From: Kiritimatiellia bacterium
GTDB lineage: Bacteria > Verrucomicrobiota > Kiritimatiellia > UBA8416 > JADHWI01
DNA length: 64,000 bases
Assembly: GCA_016783565.1 (NCBI GenBank)
Contig: JADHWI010000001.1
Coordinates: 1 to 64,000, forward strand
Direction of reading: 5' to 3'
In this document: piece after piece, positions 14,184 to 23,220 of the stretch
Numbering within the stretch: position 1 is the stretch's first letter
Layout: each line of letters starts with the position of its first letter
The notes under the pieces: generated by a model
Database searches by the model: none
Seen by the model: only the letters and a program-made list of their open reading frames with translations
Told to the model about the DNA's origin: nothing
Translations under genes and position numbers: made by a program

Positions 14184-15077
14184 TCACCCATCATATGCAG
14201 CCGTCTGCATAATACGATGACACAACTCATGAAACTCTATACCGGCCGCCCCGGCCGCTTTTGGCAATAAACTATTTGGCGTAAATCCCGGAATACTATT
14301 CAACTCCAACACAAACATCCGGCCATCAGGATGCAAACGAAAATCCACACGCCCAAAGCCCCGACAAGCCAAAGCAGCAAACACATCTCTCGCAACCGAT
14401 TGCAACGCAACTACTTGAGGCTCATCCAGAGGTGCAGGCACTAAATACTCGCTGCCTCCCGCATACTTTGCCGAATAGTCATACCACGCATCCGGTGCTC
14501 GAATCTCAACCGGGGGCAACGCTTGCCCATCAACAATACCCACCGTCAATTCACGCCCCTCGATATACTGCTCCACAAGGGCAATCCCACCATATTGCAG
14601 CGTATCAGCCAGACAGTCGTCCCACGCGGCCTCTTCAACCACACGATGAAGGCCAATACTGGATCCCTCTGTCACCGGCTTGAGAACCACAGGCAACGGG
14701 AGCGTTCGAGTATCTCCTGCCCGCAGAATCTCATAAGGTGCGGTCAGGATGCCTGACTGAACAAAGGCTTTCTTGCTGAGCACTTTGTCCATAGACCGAC
14801 AACTGGAATCAGCCCCGGATCCCGTATAAGGAATATGACGTTCATCCAGAATCGCCTGAACGCCCCCATCTTCACCAAATGCACCATGCAACGCAATAAA
14901 TACCGCCTCAGCACCGTCCAACGTGGGGACGGTCCTCTCATCCAGCACCACCGGTAACACCTCATAGCCGGCTTGTTCCAGCCCCTGCGAAACAGCCCGA
15001 CCAGACTGGAGAGAAATCTCGCGCTCCGAAGATGGCCCTCCCATCAATACCGCAACTTTCTCAAACCGCTTCACCAT
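14184..15077 (-). CDS. ddl: D-alanine--D-alanine ligase
   Basis: An ATP-grasp enzyme of about 297 residues joining two D-Ala for the peptidoglycan stem peptide. VAVLMGGPSSEREISLQSGRAV is the N-terminal signature. FIALHGAFGEDGGVQAILD carries the HGxxGEDG motif, and YTGSGADSSCRSMDKVLSKKAF and GFGRVDFRLHPDGRMFVLELNSIPGFT give the late ATP/Mg site. The start overlaps the murCB stop (TGATG), implying coupled translation; a GTG one codon earlier is possible. Position 3 in the wall/division operon. Confidence 0.96.
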   Translation of the reverse strand: MVKRFEKVAVLMGGPSSEREISLQSGRAVSQGLEQAGYEVLPVVLDERTVPTLDGAEAVFIALHGAFGEDGGVQAILDERHIPYTGSGADSSCRSMDKVLSKKAFVQSGILTAPYEILRAGDTRTLPLPVVLKPVTEGSSIGLHRVVEEAAWDDCLADTLQYGGIALVEQYIEGRELTVGIVDGQALPPVEIRAPDAWYDYSAKYAGGSEYLVPAPLDEPQVVALQSVARDVFAALACRGFGRVDFRLHPDGRMFVLELNSIPGFTPNSLLPKAAGAAGIEFHELCHRIMQTAAYDG

Positions 15078-17437
15078 CACCTCATCAAACCAAAAAATCG
15101 TATCTCAGTCTCCAGCTCCACCCCATACCGCATGGCCACAGCCATCTGCATCTGCTGCATCAGGGCCAACACATCCGACGCGCAAGCACTCTTATCAACG
15201 CTCAGAAAGTTCGCTTGGGAAGGCGCTGTCCCAGCCCCTCCCAATTGCACACCTTTATACCCGGCACCCTCCAGAAGCCGACCTGCAAAATCCCCCGGGG
15301 GATTCTTGAAAACAGAACCTGCCGATCGCTGCGATGCCATCCATACACGACGTTCAGACACCTCCTTGCGCCGCGCTTGAATCACCTTCCGGTCACCCGC
15401 CGGAAGCTGTAAAGCGACTTCAACACACAGCGCATCCCGCAACGCGTCGCACGTTCTGTATGCGAGTCCCATCCGCTCTCGAGAGACTATATGCTCACGA
15501 CCGTCACTTTTCAAACAACGAATCCATAAAAGGTGATCTCCAATCTCCGAACCGTGTGCACCGGCGTTCATACGACAGGCCCCACCTACGGTGCCCGGAA
15601 TCCCCTCCAGATTCTCCAAGCCTGCCAACCCGTTCTCCTCGGCCCAGTCCAGCAGACGCGACAGAGACACCCCCGCTCCAATACGTATCACCTCTCCATC
15701 TTGCACAATATGGCGAAACGCCTCACCCCGCAACCGAACAACCACCCCCGATACCCCAAGATCACTGGCCAACACATTGAATCCGCCACCCAGCAGTCTC
15801 AACGGCAAACCGTTCTCTTCTGTCCAGCGCAACAAAACGGCCAGATCATAAATGCTTCCCACGTCCACAAGGCAATCTGCCTCGCCCCCCACACCAAAAC
15901 TGGTGATACGGCGCATCGGAAAACCCTGACGCACCTCAGAGTCCCTCAATGCCTCAATCGGCAAAGCCACAACGGTCTCACCATGCCCTTCACGTTGAAA
16001 TCCAACCTGCTCCGCTTCCAGGGCTTGCTGCATATCAAACGCCAACCGTTCCACATCCCCAGCTCCCGTCACCAGCAACATATCGCCCGGCTGCAGCGTC
16101 CGACGGTAATACTCTCCGGCCTCCTCCACAGAATCGGCCAGCATCAGGCGTTTCGGGCCGTGCTGCGGCGCCCCGTAAAAACGGGCATAAAGATCCGCCG
16201 TCGTCCCGCCCGGCAACGGCGATTCAGAGGCTGCATACACAGGCACCAGAATAACTTCATCCACACCATCAAAAGCAGAAGGGAAATCCGCCCCCAAGGC
16301 TCGCGTACGGGTGTAGCGGTGCGGCTGATAAACCATGCGTAAACGCTGCGACTTTTGCAAACCAGCCATCTTCACCAGTGCGACAATCTCAGAGGGATGA
16401 TGCGCATAGTCGGACACCACGGTCACACCGTCTCGACACGCCACCCTTTCGAAACGACGGCGAGGCAAACTTAATGCATTCAACCCTTCGCGAATATGCT
16501 CCGGACTCACTCCCAATTCCAGAGCCACGCCTATTGCCGCAACCGCGTTCATCACATTGTGAACACCCGCAACCGGAATCGCAAAAACACCCAGATCACG
16601 CCCCTCACATAACAGCGTAAAGGTCGACACACGGGTCTCGCAGTTTATACCACTCACCCGCAGGCTGACCCCCTCTGATTCACCGTAAGAACGCGCACCC
16701 GGCACCGAGGCGCACAAAGCAGCGGCACGCGGATCATCCCCCCCGTATATCACTCGCCTTTGCGACTGAGAAATGAATCCAGAGAAACAGGACTCGAAAT
16801 CTGCCACGTTTTCGAAATGCTCCATGTGATCAAATTCGATATTGGTCACAATGGCAATATCCGGCGAATACAGCGCGACCGTTCCGTCGCTTTCGTCGGC
16901 TTCCACCACAAGCACCTCTGCTGCGTCCGAGCCCGCCACGCCACCCAGCGACTCAATCTCACCACCAATACACCAGGCCGTTTTCACATCGCAGGCATTC
17001 AGGAGCTGTGCCACGAACGTACTCGTAGTCGTCTTACCATGTGTGCCGCTGACCGCCACAGACGTGACACCCTCCAGCAAACGCGGTAGCACTTCGCCGC
17101 GCCGAAAAACCGGCAATGCACATTGACGAGCAGCACAAATCTCATCGTGTTGTTCATTGACCGCTGCGGTTCGAACCACCCAATCCACGTCCTGCGTGAC
17201 ATGACTTGCATCATGCCCCTCAATCACCTCTATCCCGCGACTGGACAACCAGCGTCCGATTCGCGTTTCCGCAGTGTGATCACATCCGCTGACACGGCAA
17301 CCACGCTGTTTAAGCAGAACAGCCAGACCAGCCATCCCAATACCACAGATCCCTACCAGGTGCACATGCCCCCCGGTAACCAGGCAGCTTTGGAGCTCAT
17401 CATCAACTGTCTTCATCATTGCATCGCGTTTAAGCAT
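15077..17437 (-). CDS. murC/murB: MurC-MurB fusion (UDP-MurNAc--Ala ligase / UDP-GlcNAc-enolpyruvate reductase)
   Basis: About 786 residues carrying two consecutive peptidoglycan enzymes. The N-terminal MurC half has HLVGICGIGMAGLA, the ATP loop VAVSGTHGKTTTST, EADESDGT, FDHMEHF and SDYAHHPSEI. The C-terminal MurB half has the FAD motif LGGGFNVLASD, GIPGTVGGACRMNAGAHG, the proton-donor serine in SVFKNPPG and a late Glu in LETEIRFFG. MurB makes UDP-MurNAc and MurC adds L-Ala, so the fusion joins successive steps. The start at ATG 17437 has GGAAGG 5 nt upstream; the track's start at 17527 would overlap the HTH gene. Murein gene fusions are known in PVC bacteria. Confidence 0.95.
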   Translation of the reverse strand: MLKRDAMMKTVDDELQSCLVTGGHVHLVGICGIGMAGLAVLLKQRGCRVSGCDHTAETRIGRWLSSRGIEVIEGHDASHVTQDVDWVVRTAAVNEQHDEICAARQCALPVFRRGEVLPRLLEGVTSVAVSGTHGKTTTSTFVAQLLNACDVKTAWCIGGEIESLGGVAGSDAAEVLVVEADESDGTVALYSPDIAIVTNIEFDHMEHFENVADFESCFSGFISQSQRRVIYGGDDPRAAALCASVPGARSYGESEGVSLRVSGINCETRVSTFTLLCEGRDLGVFAIPVAGVHNVMNAVAAIGVALELGVSPEHIREGLNALSLPRRRFERVACRDGVTVVSDYAHHPSEIVALVKMAGLQKSQRLRMVYQPHRYTRTRALGADFPSAFDGVDEVILVPVYAASESPLPGGTTADLYARFYGAPQHGPKRLMLADSVEEAGEYYRRTLQPGDMLLVTGAGDVERLAFDMQQALEAEQVGFQREGHGETVVALPIEALRDSEVRQGFPMRRITSFGVGGEADCLVDVGSIYDLAVLLRWTEENGLPLRLLGGGFNVLASDLGVSGVVVRLRGEAFRHIVQDGEVIRIGAGVSLSRLLDWAEENGLAGLENLEGIPGTVGGACRMNAGAHGSEIGDHLLWIRCLKSDGREHIVSRERMGLAYRTCDALRDALCVEVALQLPAGDRKVIQARRKEVSERRVWMASQRSAGSVFKNPPGDFAGRLLEGAGYKGVQLGGAGTAPSQANFLSVDKSACASDVLALMQQMQMAVAMRYGVELETEIRFFGLMR

Positions 17438-17481
17438 TTTGCCTTCCGGGTATTCGGGGTGCCACACAGTCCACTCCCATT

Positions 17482-17676
17482 TCAGGATCGCCGTGCACGA
17501 AGCGCCTGCGCATGACGATCCGGGCAATACCCCAGTTCATCCATGACAGCCTCGATCTTCCGGCGCAACTCAGGGCTTACATAGCCACGTTCCGTCACGA
17601 CCCGCGATACTGTGTTCTGCCCCACCCCAGCGCGTTCTGCAATGTCTTTCTGCGTTATATTCTTTTTCTTCATCAT
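17482..17676 (-). CDS. Stand-alone LacI-type DNA-binding domain
   Basis: A 64-residue protein (63 from the second ATG). ITQKDIAERAGVGQNTVSRV is a LacI helix-turn-helix, then GYVSPELRRKIEAVMDELGY and the hinge helix AQALRARRS, where it stops. The sugar-binding/dimerisation domain (about 270 residues) is absent, and no continuation exists in other frames. The stop lies 44 nt before the murC-murB start, so it heads the wall/division operon. A perfect palindrome sits at its start. It may be a functional mini-regulator of the operon or a recent truncation; intact reading frame and placement favour function. Confidence 0.85.
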   Translation of the reverse strand: MMKKKNITQKDIAERAGVGQNTVSRVVTERGYVSPELRRKIEAVMDELGYCPDRHAQALRARRS

Positions 17677-17678
17677 TC

Positions 17679-17692
17679 TGGTTACGTAACCA
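17679..17692 (-). promoter_or_regulatory. LacI-type operator palindrome
   Basis: TGGTTACGTAACCA, a perfect 14-bp palindrome with the central CG step typical of LacI-family operators, ending 3 bp before the first ATG of the HTH gene. Binding there would block initiation of the HTH-murCB-ddl-ftsQAZ transcript. The palindrome is seen; the regulator match is inferred. Confidence 0.6.
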
Positions 17693-17851
17693 TTTATATG
17701 AATCCCACTCCGTTAAAGGAATGGGATTAGTGGAATGGACGGTCTCCATAAAAAATTGGAGGCTTGACGTAACGATATGAAACGAAGCATTGAGCTGTCT
17801 ATAGGACTATGACCTAAATTGCGCAAAAAGTTTTCAGCCATTTCAAGGGCG

Positions 17852-18154
17852 TCAATGCCGTTTCTTCCGATCGCTGGACACGTGATGCGAAAACTGCATC
17901 ACCGAGAACCAGACCAGCACCAACCCCACCGGAAACAAGGAAAAACCGACAATCACGGGCAAGAGCGGGAAAGGCACAACCCCGTCCGACACGCCCTGCA
18001 CCACCATTTCACGAACTGCTGCCGTTCGATACATCATCACAAAAACAGAAACAATCGCGCCAAACAGCGGGCCCATAGCCAGCATAATCCCAACAATAAG
18101 GCTTGTGGTCAGCCCCTTGTGAGGACGGTCTTCAACTTTCTGTATCTCCAGCAT
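17852..18154 (-). CDS. Small hypothetical membrane protein, two TM segments
   Basis: About 100 residues: a short polar N-terminus (MLEIQKVEDRPHKGLTT), TM1 SLIVGIMLAMGPLFGAIVSVFVMMY, a loop with RTAAVREMVVQGVSDG, TM2 LPVIVGFSLFPVGLVLVWFSVM, and a basic tail HHVSSDRKKRH. The spacing of two helices around a loop with small residues recalls MotA/TolQ/ExbB fragments, but similarity is not enough to name it. It is isolated between the HTH gene and yceH, on the minus strand. The intervening 17693-17851 contains no recognised feature. Confidence 0.55.
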   Translation of the reverse strand: MLEIQKVEDRPHKGLTTSLIVGIMLAMGPLFGAIVSVFVMMYRTAAVREMVVQGVSDGVVPFPLLPVIVGFSLFPVGLVLVWFSVMQFSHHVSSDRKKRH

Positions 18155-18343
18155 TCCCAATCCACTCCACGTTTTTCGTATTAATATTTAAATATACCGC
18201 ACCTCCCCCACCCGCACAAGCCCAGCGATTCCCCATTGCTATCACAGCCGCCGTGTGCTTGACTTCCTCAATAATTTGTCACGCAGGTACCGGAACTGCA
18301 TAGACTCCATTTACACTCAGCATGAAGAAAGGACGATTACGTG

Positions 18344-19012
18344 ATGGCGCTCATACTTTCCCCTATAGAAGCTCGCGTACTGGGCTGCCTGATAGAAAAA
18401 GAAATTGCCACGCCGGATTATTATCCATTGACTCTGAATGCACTCGTCGCGGCATGCAACCAGAAATCCAATCGCGCTCCGACCATGGCGCTTACCGACA
18501 AGGATGTCGTATCGGCGCTGGATGCAATGCGTTATGATCATAAATTGGCCATGCAGGTCACATCCACCGCAAGCCGAGTACCAAAGTATCGCCACAACCT
18601 GCAGTCGCACTGGGATTTTTCAATACAGGAACGCGCGATACTGTGCGAACTGCTGCTGCGAGGGCCCCAAACCGTAGGCGAACTCCGCACACACACCTCT
18701 CGGCTCCACGCATTCGTAGACACCACGGCCGTGGACGAGACCCTGACCAGCCTGACCGAATGGGGCGAAGGCCCGCTTACCGTCAAACTACCTCGGGAGC
18801 CGGGACGCAGGGAATCCCGCTGGGCACACCTCCTCTGTGGTGATATCGAAATCGACCCCCAGCCATCAGCCTCGCCACCGGAAGCGGCACGAGTTGCGCT
18901 ACAGGCCGAAAACGACAGAATTTCATCCCTGGAAGCCGAAGTCGCAACCTTACGAGAGACACTTGATAACATTGCCAGAGAATTCTCTACATTCAAAAAA
19001 CAGTTCGACTAA
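18344..19012 (+). CDS. yceH: YceH/DUF480 family protein
   Basis: 222 residues with the characteristic opening LSPIEARVLGCLIEKEIATPDYYPLTLNALVAACNQKSNR, two winged-helix domains (second about ERAILCELLLRGPQTVGELRTH), and a C-terminal coiled coil (RISSLEAEVATLRETLDNI). The family is widespread and conserved, with no established biochemical role; the tandem winged helices suggest DNA or RNA binding. GTG at 18341 and ATG at 18344 are adjacent; AAGGA upstream serves either. It is monocistronic, with a strong promoter for rplM starting 79 bp after it. Confidence 0.9.
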   Translation: MALILSPIEARVLGCLIEKEIATPDYYPLTLNALVAACNQKSNRAPTMALTDKDVVSALDAMRYDHKLAMQVTSTASRVPKYRHNLQSHWDFSIQERAILCELLLRGPQTVGELRTHTSRLHAFVDTTAVDETLTSLTEWGEGPLTVKLPREPGRRESRWAHLLCGDIEIDPQPSASPPEAARVALQAENDRISSLEAEVATLRETLDNIAREFSTFKKQFD

Positions 19013-19090
19013 ACAGTCAAAGCTTCCCGAGGAGTTCAGCCACAAACTGGATGCCTTGAATAATGGTTTATTTTTTTCGAACAACAGGTG

Positions 19091-19120
19091 TTGACAGGGG
19101 GGGGCACGGTGCGGTATTGT
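19091..19120 (+). promoter_or_regulatory. Sigma70-type promoter for rplM-rpsI
   Basis: A consensus -35 TTGACA (19091-19096), an 18-bp spacer that begins with eight consecutive G, and -10 TATTGT (19115-19120), about 38 bp before the rplM start. Strong promoters are expected for ribosomal protein operons. Confidence 0.7.
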
Positions 19121-19157
19121 CCGCGGGTCTTTTTGAATCGACAGGGGAATTGTGTGC

Positions 19158-19589
19158 ATGAAGAGTTTTATTGCAAAGAATCCGGGCACTGCCCGTGAAT
19201 GGATAGTTGTAGACGCAACGGACAAACCGTTGGGACGTCTTGCATCTAAGGTCGCCGACGTCTTACGCGGCAAAGACAAACCCACATTCACGCCGCACGT
19301 TGACTCCGGCTCGTTTGTTGTGGTCATCAATGCGGAAAAGGTCAAATTGAGCGGCCGCAAAGAAGATCAGAAGATTTACCAACATTACACAGGGTACCGT
19401 AGCGGCCTGAAGGAAACCACCGCATCCGTGATGCGCGAACGGCATCCTGAACGCATGATTGAGCTCGCTGTACGTGGCATGCTGCCAAAAAACAAGCTGA
19501 GCCGCAAAATCCTGCGACACCTGAAGGTATACGCTGGTGCGGAACATCCGCATGAGGCGCAAGGCGTAAAGGCCGTGGAATTAGTCTAA
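19158..19589 (+). CDS. rplM: Ribosomal protein L13 (uL13)
   Basis: 143 residues from the ATG at 19158 (the track's GTG two codons earlier is closer to the AGGGGAA Shine-Dalgarno). The family pattern is clear: [52 protein letters not shown]-like [48 protein letters not shown]13 is an early-assembling large-subunit protein. It is paired with rpsI 58 bp downstream, the usual bacterial rplM-rpsI operon. Confidence 0.98.
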   Translation: MKSFIAKNPGTAREWIVVDATDKPLGRLASKVADVLRGKDKPTFTPHVDSGSFVVVINAEKVKLSGRKEDQKIYQHYTGYRSGLKETTASVMRERHPERMIELAVRGMLPKNKLSRKILRHLKVYAGAEHPHEAQGVKAVELV

Positions 19590-19647
19590 GACAAGAACAA
19601 GAGGATTCGGGCTTACACAAATAGAGCCCCATACCGGAGAATGCATC

Positions 19648-20046
19648 GTGGTTGATACGACAGCCCAAATCGCAGCAACAGGTCGCCGCAAGACGGCAGT
19701 TGCCAGAGTAACATTGACCCCCGGGACCGGGCACTACAAAGTGAACAAGAAAGCCCTTCCTGATTATTTCTGCAGTGAAGCACTGATTGGCTATATCATG
19801 CAGCCACTCCAACTCACAAACATGCAGGACAAGTTTGATATTTCGGTGAAATGCCGCGGTGGCGGTATTGCCGGACAGGCCGGCGCACTGCGCCACGGCC
19901 TCGCCCGGGCACTGGTTCTGGCTGATGCGTCGTTGCGCGAAGTGCTCAAGAACAGTGGTTGCCTGACACGCGACCCTCGCATGAAAGAGCGCAAGAAACC
20001 GGGACAGCCCGGCGCACGGAAGCGATTCCAGTTCTCCAAACGATAA
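19648..20046 (+). CDS. rpsI: Ribosomal protein S9 (uS9)
   Basis: 132 residues starting with GTG. Seen: [44 protein letters not shown], and the conserved basic C-terminus [25 protein letters not shown], whose last Lys/Arg reach the P-site tRNA. It is second in the rplM-rpsI operon. A plausible GGAGAA Shine-Dalgarno precedes the GTG. Confidence 0.98.
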   Translation: MVDTTAQIAATGRRKTAVARVTLTPGTGHYKVNKKALPDYFCSEALIGYIMQPLQLTNMQDKFDISVKCRGGGIAGQAGALRHGLARALVLADASLREVLKNSGCLTRDPRMKERKKPGQPGARKRFQFSKR

Positions 20047-20160
20047 ACGCGACAACAATAGCTTGGGCACGTTCTGTTCGCCTGAGATTGTTCCGCACTA
20101 TCCGGTCCGCCCGGCCTCAACAGCTTTATTGAGGCCTCACGAATCGGGAGTAGTCATTTT

Positions 20161-21690
20161 ATGCCGATGCGATTTCTCAAGAAGCTTGGCCGTCGGCTAT
20201 CCAGCAGCGGCAAGCGCACGTCTCACACTGTTCAATCTGAACCGCGGACCCCGCCATCCAAGAAACAGTCGGACCATAGCGACGCAACTCCACGGCATAC
20301 CCCGCATCGCAAACAGCGAAAGCGCCCCAGAAACAAGCCGAAGACGCAACAGAAACCCTGGTCCATTGAGGATTTCGTCGTGGAACCGCAGGAAGGAATA
20401 ACCCGCTTTCACGACCTCGATATCCCAACGCCCCTGATGCATGCTATTGCCGATCTTGATTTCAAATACTGCACCCCCGTTCAGGCCAAGACCCTGCCGC
20501 ACGCCAAAGAAGGGCGCAACGTGGCAGGAAAAGCCCAAACCGGAACCGGAAAAACCGCAGCATTTCTCATTCTTGTGTTTTCGCGATTCATCAACTTCTC
20601 CCGGCCTCAAAAGGCCAAACCAGGAACGCCACGTGCATTAATTCTTGCTCCTACACGTGAACTGGTCATGCAGGTCGTCAGAGACGCCGAAGGACTCGGG
20701 AAATACTGTAAATTCAAAACACTCGGTGTATATGGCGGCATGGATTACAATCGCCAGGAACGCGCATTAACCGAGGGCATCGTTGATGTCATTGCCGCCA
20801 CCCCAGGTCGTCTTCTTGATTTCTGCCGACGCGGCGTTATCGACCTGAAGCAGGTCGAAGTTCTGGTCATTGACGAGGCGGATCGTATGTTGGACATGGG
20901 ATTTATTCCTGACGTTAAAGCGATCGTGGGACGAACCCCGAAACGTGAGCACCGTCAGACCATGTTGTTCAGCGCGACCCTTACGGATGACGTCATGCGA
21001 CTGGCTTCGCAATGGATGCCCAATCCCGTGATCGAAGAAGTCGATCCCGAGCACGTTGCCGCAGAAACCGTGGATCAGATCATTTACACCATTACGTCAT
21101 CCGAGAAATTCAAAGTACTCTACAACCTGCTGAAAAAATGGGATCGCACTCGCACCCTGATCTTCACCAACCGGCGTACAACCGCTCAACGCTTATGCGA
21201 TGAGCTGAGTCGTTATGACGTGCATTGTGCCGTACTTTCCGGAGCCGTGGATCAGAAAAAGCGCGTGCGCATACTGGAATCGTTCCGTTCTGGCGAAACC
21301 GATGTGGTCGTCGCCACGGATGTGGCTGGGCGCGGGTTGCATATCGAAGATATCTCACATGTCATTAATTTCGATCTTCCCTACGAACAAGACGACTACG
21401 TACACCGTATCGGACGCACGGGCCGCGTCGGCACCAACGGAACAGCAGTATCTTTTGCGTGCGAAGATGAATCATTCATTATACCGGATATTGAAGAATA
21501 CATCGGGCACTCTCTCCCCTGCCGACAGGCCGAGCCCGAACTGCTCGAACCCCTTCCTGCCCCCAAACGCGCTGCGCCCGTACGTGAAAACCGCGGTCGC
21601 GGAGGACATCCTCCGTCGCGAGGGCGATCCGGTTCACGTTCCGGTCCACGTTCCGGCTCGCGCCGACGATCACCACAACGCTCACGCTAG
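20161..21690 (+). CDS. DEAD-box ATP-dependent RNA helicase (RhlE/DeaD-like)
   Basis: 509 residues. After a basic N-terminal extension of about 80 residues come all helicase motifs: FHDLDIPTPLMHAIADLDF with YCTPVQAKTLP (Q motif), AQTGTGKT (I), APTREL (Ia), TPGRLLD (Ib), VIDEADRMLDMGF (II), FSATL (III), IFTNRR (IV), VATDVAGRGLHIEDI (V) and HRIGRTGR (VI). A C-terminal tail rich in Arg, Gly and Ser (RGRGGHPPSRGRSGS...) likely binds RNA nonspecifically. Such proteins remodel rRNA during ribosome assembly or mRNA during decay; the location after rplM-rpsI fits ribosome biogenesis. Confidence 0.95.
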   Translation: MPMRFLKKLGRRLSSSGKRTSHTVQSEPRTPPSKKQSDHSDATPRHTPHRKQRKRPRNKPKTQQKPWSIEDFVVEPQEGITRFHDLDIPTPLMHAIADLDFKYCTPVQAKTLPHAKEGRNVAGKAQTGTGKTAAFLILVFSRFINFSRPQKAKPGTPRALILAPTRELVMQVVRDAEGLGKYCKFKTLGVYGGMDYNRQERALTEGIVDVIAATPGRLLDFCRRGVIDLKQVEVLVIDEADRMLDMGFIPDVKAIVGRTPKREHRQTMLFSATLTDDVMRLASQWMPNPVIEEVDPEHVAAETVDQIIYTITSSEKFKVLYNLLKKWDRTRTLIFTNRRTTAQRLCDELSRYDVHCAVLSGAVDQKKRVRILESFRSGETDVVVATDVAGRGLHIEDISHVINFDLPYEQDDYVHRIGRTGRVGTNGTAVSFACEDESFIIPDIEEYIGHSLPCRQAEPELLEPLPAPKRAAPVRENRGRGGHPPSRGRSGSRSGPRSGSRRRSPQRSR

Positions 21691-21995
21691 CGCGCATCAT
21701 TCATGAAGAATCGTCGTGCGATGGCGCAGGACGCAGGTCAGTGCGGATCTGGACGTGAAATGCCGATGACGCTGTATCGACATACCACGAATTGGCGTTT
21801 TGTGGATAAGTACCGCAATGGCAATGCCATAAGCCGGCGCAGCAGGCAGTTGGCGAAATGTCCGGGCCGGACCGAACTGATCGATTCCCATCAATTCCCT
21901 CTCTTTTTGTGTTCGACTTTAACCGGACAATGACCGATAGTTTTCGCTTTGCCCAGATATCACAGGCAATCTGCGGAAAGGATGTGCTCAAGCAC
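21691..21995. other. 305-bp gap before argJ, no supported gene
   Basis: The stretch has small ORFs on both strands without protein-like composition or good ribosome-binding sites. The argJ frame stays open through much of it, which could mean a longer N-terminus (ATG at 21930 or 21858), but the homologous region starts near 22020. A CCGGGCCGG segment (21867-21875) is the only local symmetry noted. I see no terminator or promoter I would name. Confidence 0.5.
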
Positions 21996-23213
21996 ATGAC
22001 AGACGAGATGAAAACAGTAGAAAATGGGGGTATAACGAGCCCTGAAGGCTTCACGGCTGGAGCCGTGAATGCAGGCATCCGGTCCGATCGCTCGGACATG
22101 GCCCTTCTTCTGTCCGAAACCGATGCATCCACCGCCGGAGTCTTCACCACAAACCGCGTTTTTGCAGCCCCCGTGGCCTTGTGTCGCAAAACGCTCAGCC
22201 ACGGAAAAGCCCGGGCCATCCTCATCAATAGCGGCAATGCCAATGCCTGCACGGGCACGCAAGGCATGGATGACGCACAAAAGATGGCGACCCTGACGGC
22301 TTCCGAGTTGGGCGTTTCCAAAGAAAGCGTATTCGTCTGCTCCACCGGAACCATTGGCATTCCGTTACCCATGGATAAAATTGAAGCCGGCATTCCTCTT
22401 GCGGCCGCTGCGCTCAGCGCAAAAGGTGGTCACGATGCCGCATGCGCCATCATGACAACAGATACCGTTCCCAAGGAAACGGCCGTTTCCATCCACATCG
22501 ACGGTCATACGGTTCATATCGGCGGTATGGCCAAGGGATCAGGAATGATTGAACCCAACATGGCAACCATGCTGGCATTCATTACCACGGATGCGCTTGT
22601 CCCATCCAGCGCCCTGCAATCATGCTTGTCTGATTGCGTATCACGGACTTTCAATACGATCACAGTAGATGGCGACCAAAGCACGAACGATACGGTCCTC
22701 CTACTGGCAAACGGTGCTGCAGGCAACGCACCTCTTACGCCGGATCATCCCCAATGGAAGACCTTTACAGAAGCCGTGGAACAAGTCTGCATGACGCTCG
22801 CACGAGCCATTGTGAAAGATGGAGAGGGGGCTACGAAACTGGTTTCCATCACCGTGCAGAACGCTGCTACACATGCAGAGGCTACGGCGGCAGCAAAGGC
22901 CATAGCCAACTCACTATTGTGCAAAACCGCCTGGTTCGGGGGCGATCCGAACTGGGGCCGCGTCATCGCCGCTGTAGGCTATTCCGGCGCCGAGGTGCAG
23001 CAGGACCAGATCGACATCCAATTTTCCGGGCTTCCTGCCGTTACGGGCGGACAACTCTCCCCTGAAACCTCTTTGGAAGCCCTGGCTGCCGTGTACGCCA
23101 GGGATGCATTTGAGATTACCGTCGATCTGCATATCGGCGATGGATCTGCAACCGTACTAACCTGCGATTGCAGCTATGACTATGTGCGAATCAATGCCGA
23201 TTATATGACATGA
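21996..23213 (+). CDS. argJ: Bifunctional glutamate N-acetyltransferase/amino-acid acetyltransferase
   Basis: About 405 residues from the ATG at 21996 (GGAAAGGA 13 nt upstream). ArgJ recycles the acetyl group from N-acetylornithine to glutamate, and many forms also use acetyl-CoA. Seen: GGITSPEGFTAGAVNAGIR near the start, AILINSGNANACTG, CSTGTIGIPLPMD, and the self-cleavage/nucleophile site KGSGMIEPNMATMLAF (Thr of MATML). VDGDQSTNDTV and a C-terminal CDCSYDYVRINADY complete it. It opens the arginine cluster argJ-argB-argD-argG. argB follows 7 bp later. Confidence 0.95.
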   Translation: MTDEMKTVENGGITSPEGFTAGAVNAGIRSDRSDMALLLSETDASTAGVFTTNRVFAAPVALCRKTLSHGKARAILINSGNANACTGTQGMDDAQKMATLTASELGVSKESVFVCSTGTIGIPLPMDKIEAGIPLAAAALSAKGGHDAACAIMTTDTVPKETAVSIHIDGHTVHIGGMAKGSGMIEPNMATMLAFITTDALVPSSALQSCLSDCVSRTFNTITVDGDQSTNDTVLLLANGAAGNAPLTPDHPQWKTFTEAVEQVCMTLARAIVKDGEGATKLVSITVQNAATHAEATAAAKAIANSLLCKTAWFGGDPNWGRVIAAVGYSGAEVQQDQIDIQFSGLPAVTGGQLSPETSLEALAAVYARDAFEITVDLHIGDGSATVLTCDCSYDYVRINADYMT

Positions 23214-23220
23214 GGACAAT

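Noticed and set aside
13175-17515. Plus-strand ORFs opposite the mur/fts operon
   Set aside because: High-GC shadow frames with Pro/His/Arg-rich composition and no start signals.
17437-17527. N-terminal extension of MurC-MurB in the track
   Set aside because: It overlaps the HTH gene and has no MurC similarity; the ATG at 17437 has a proper Shine-Dalgarno.
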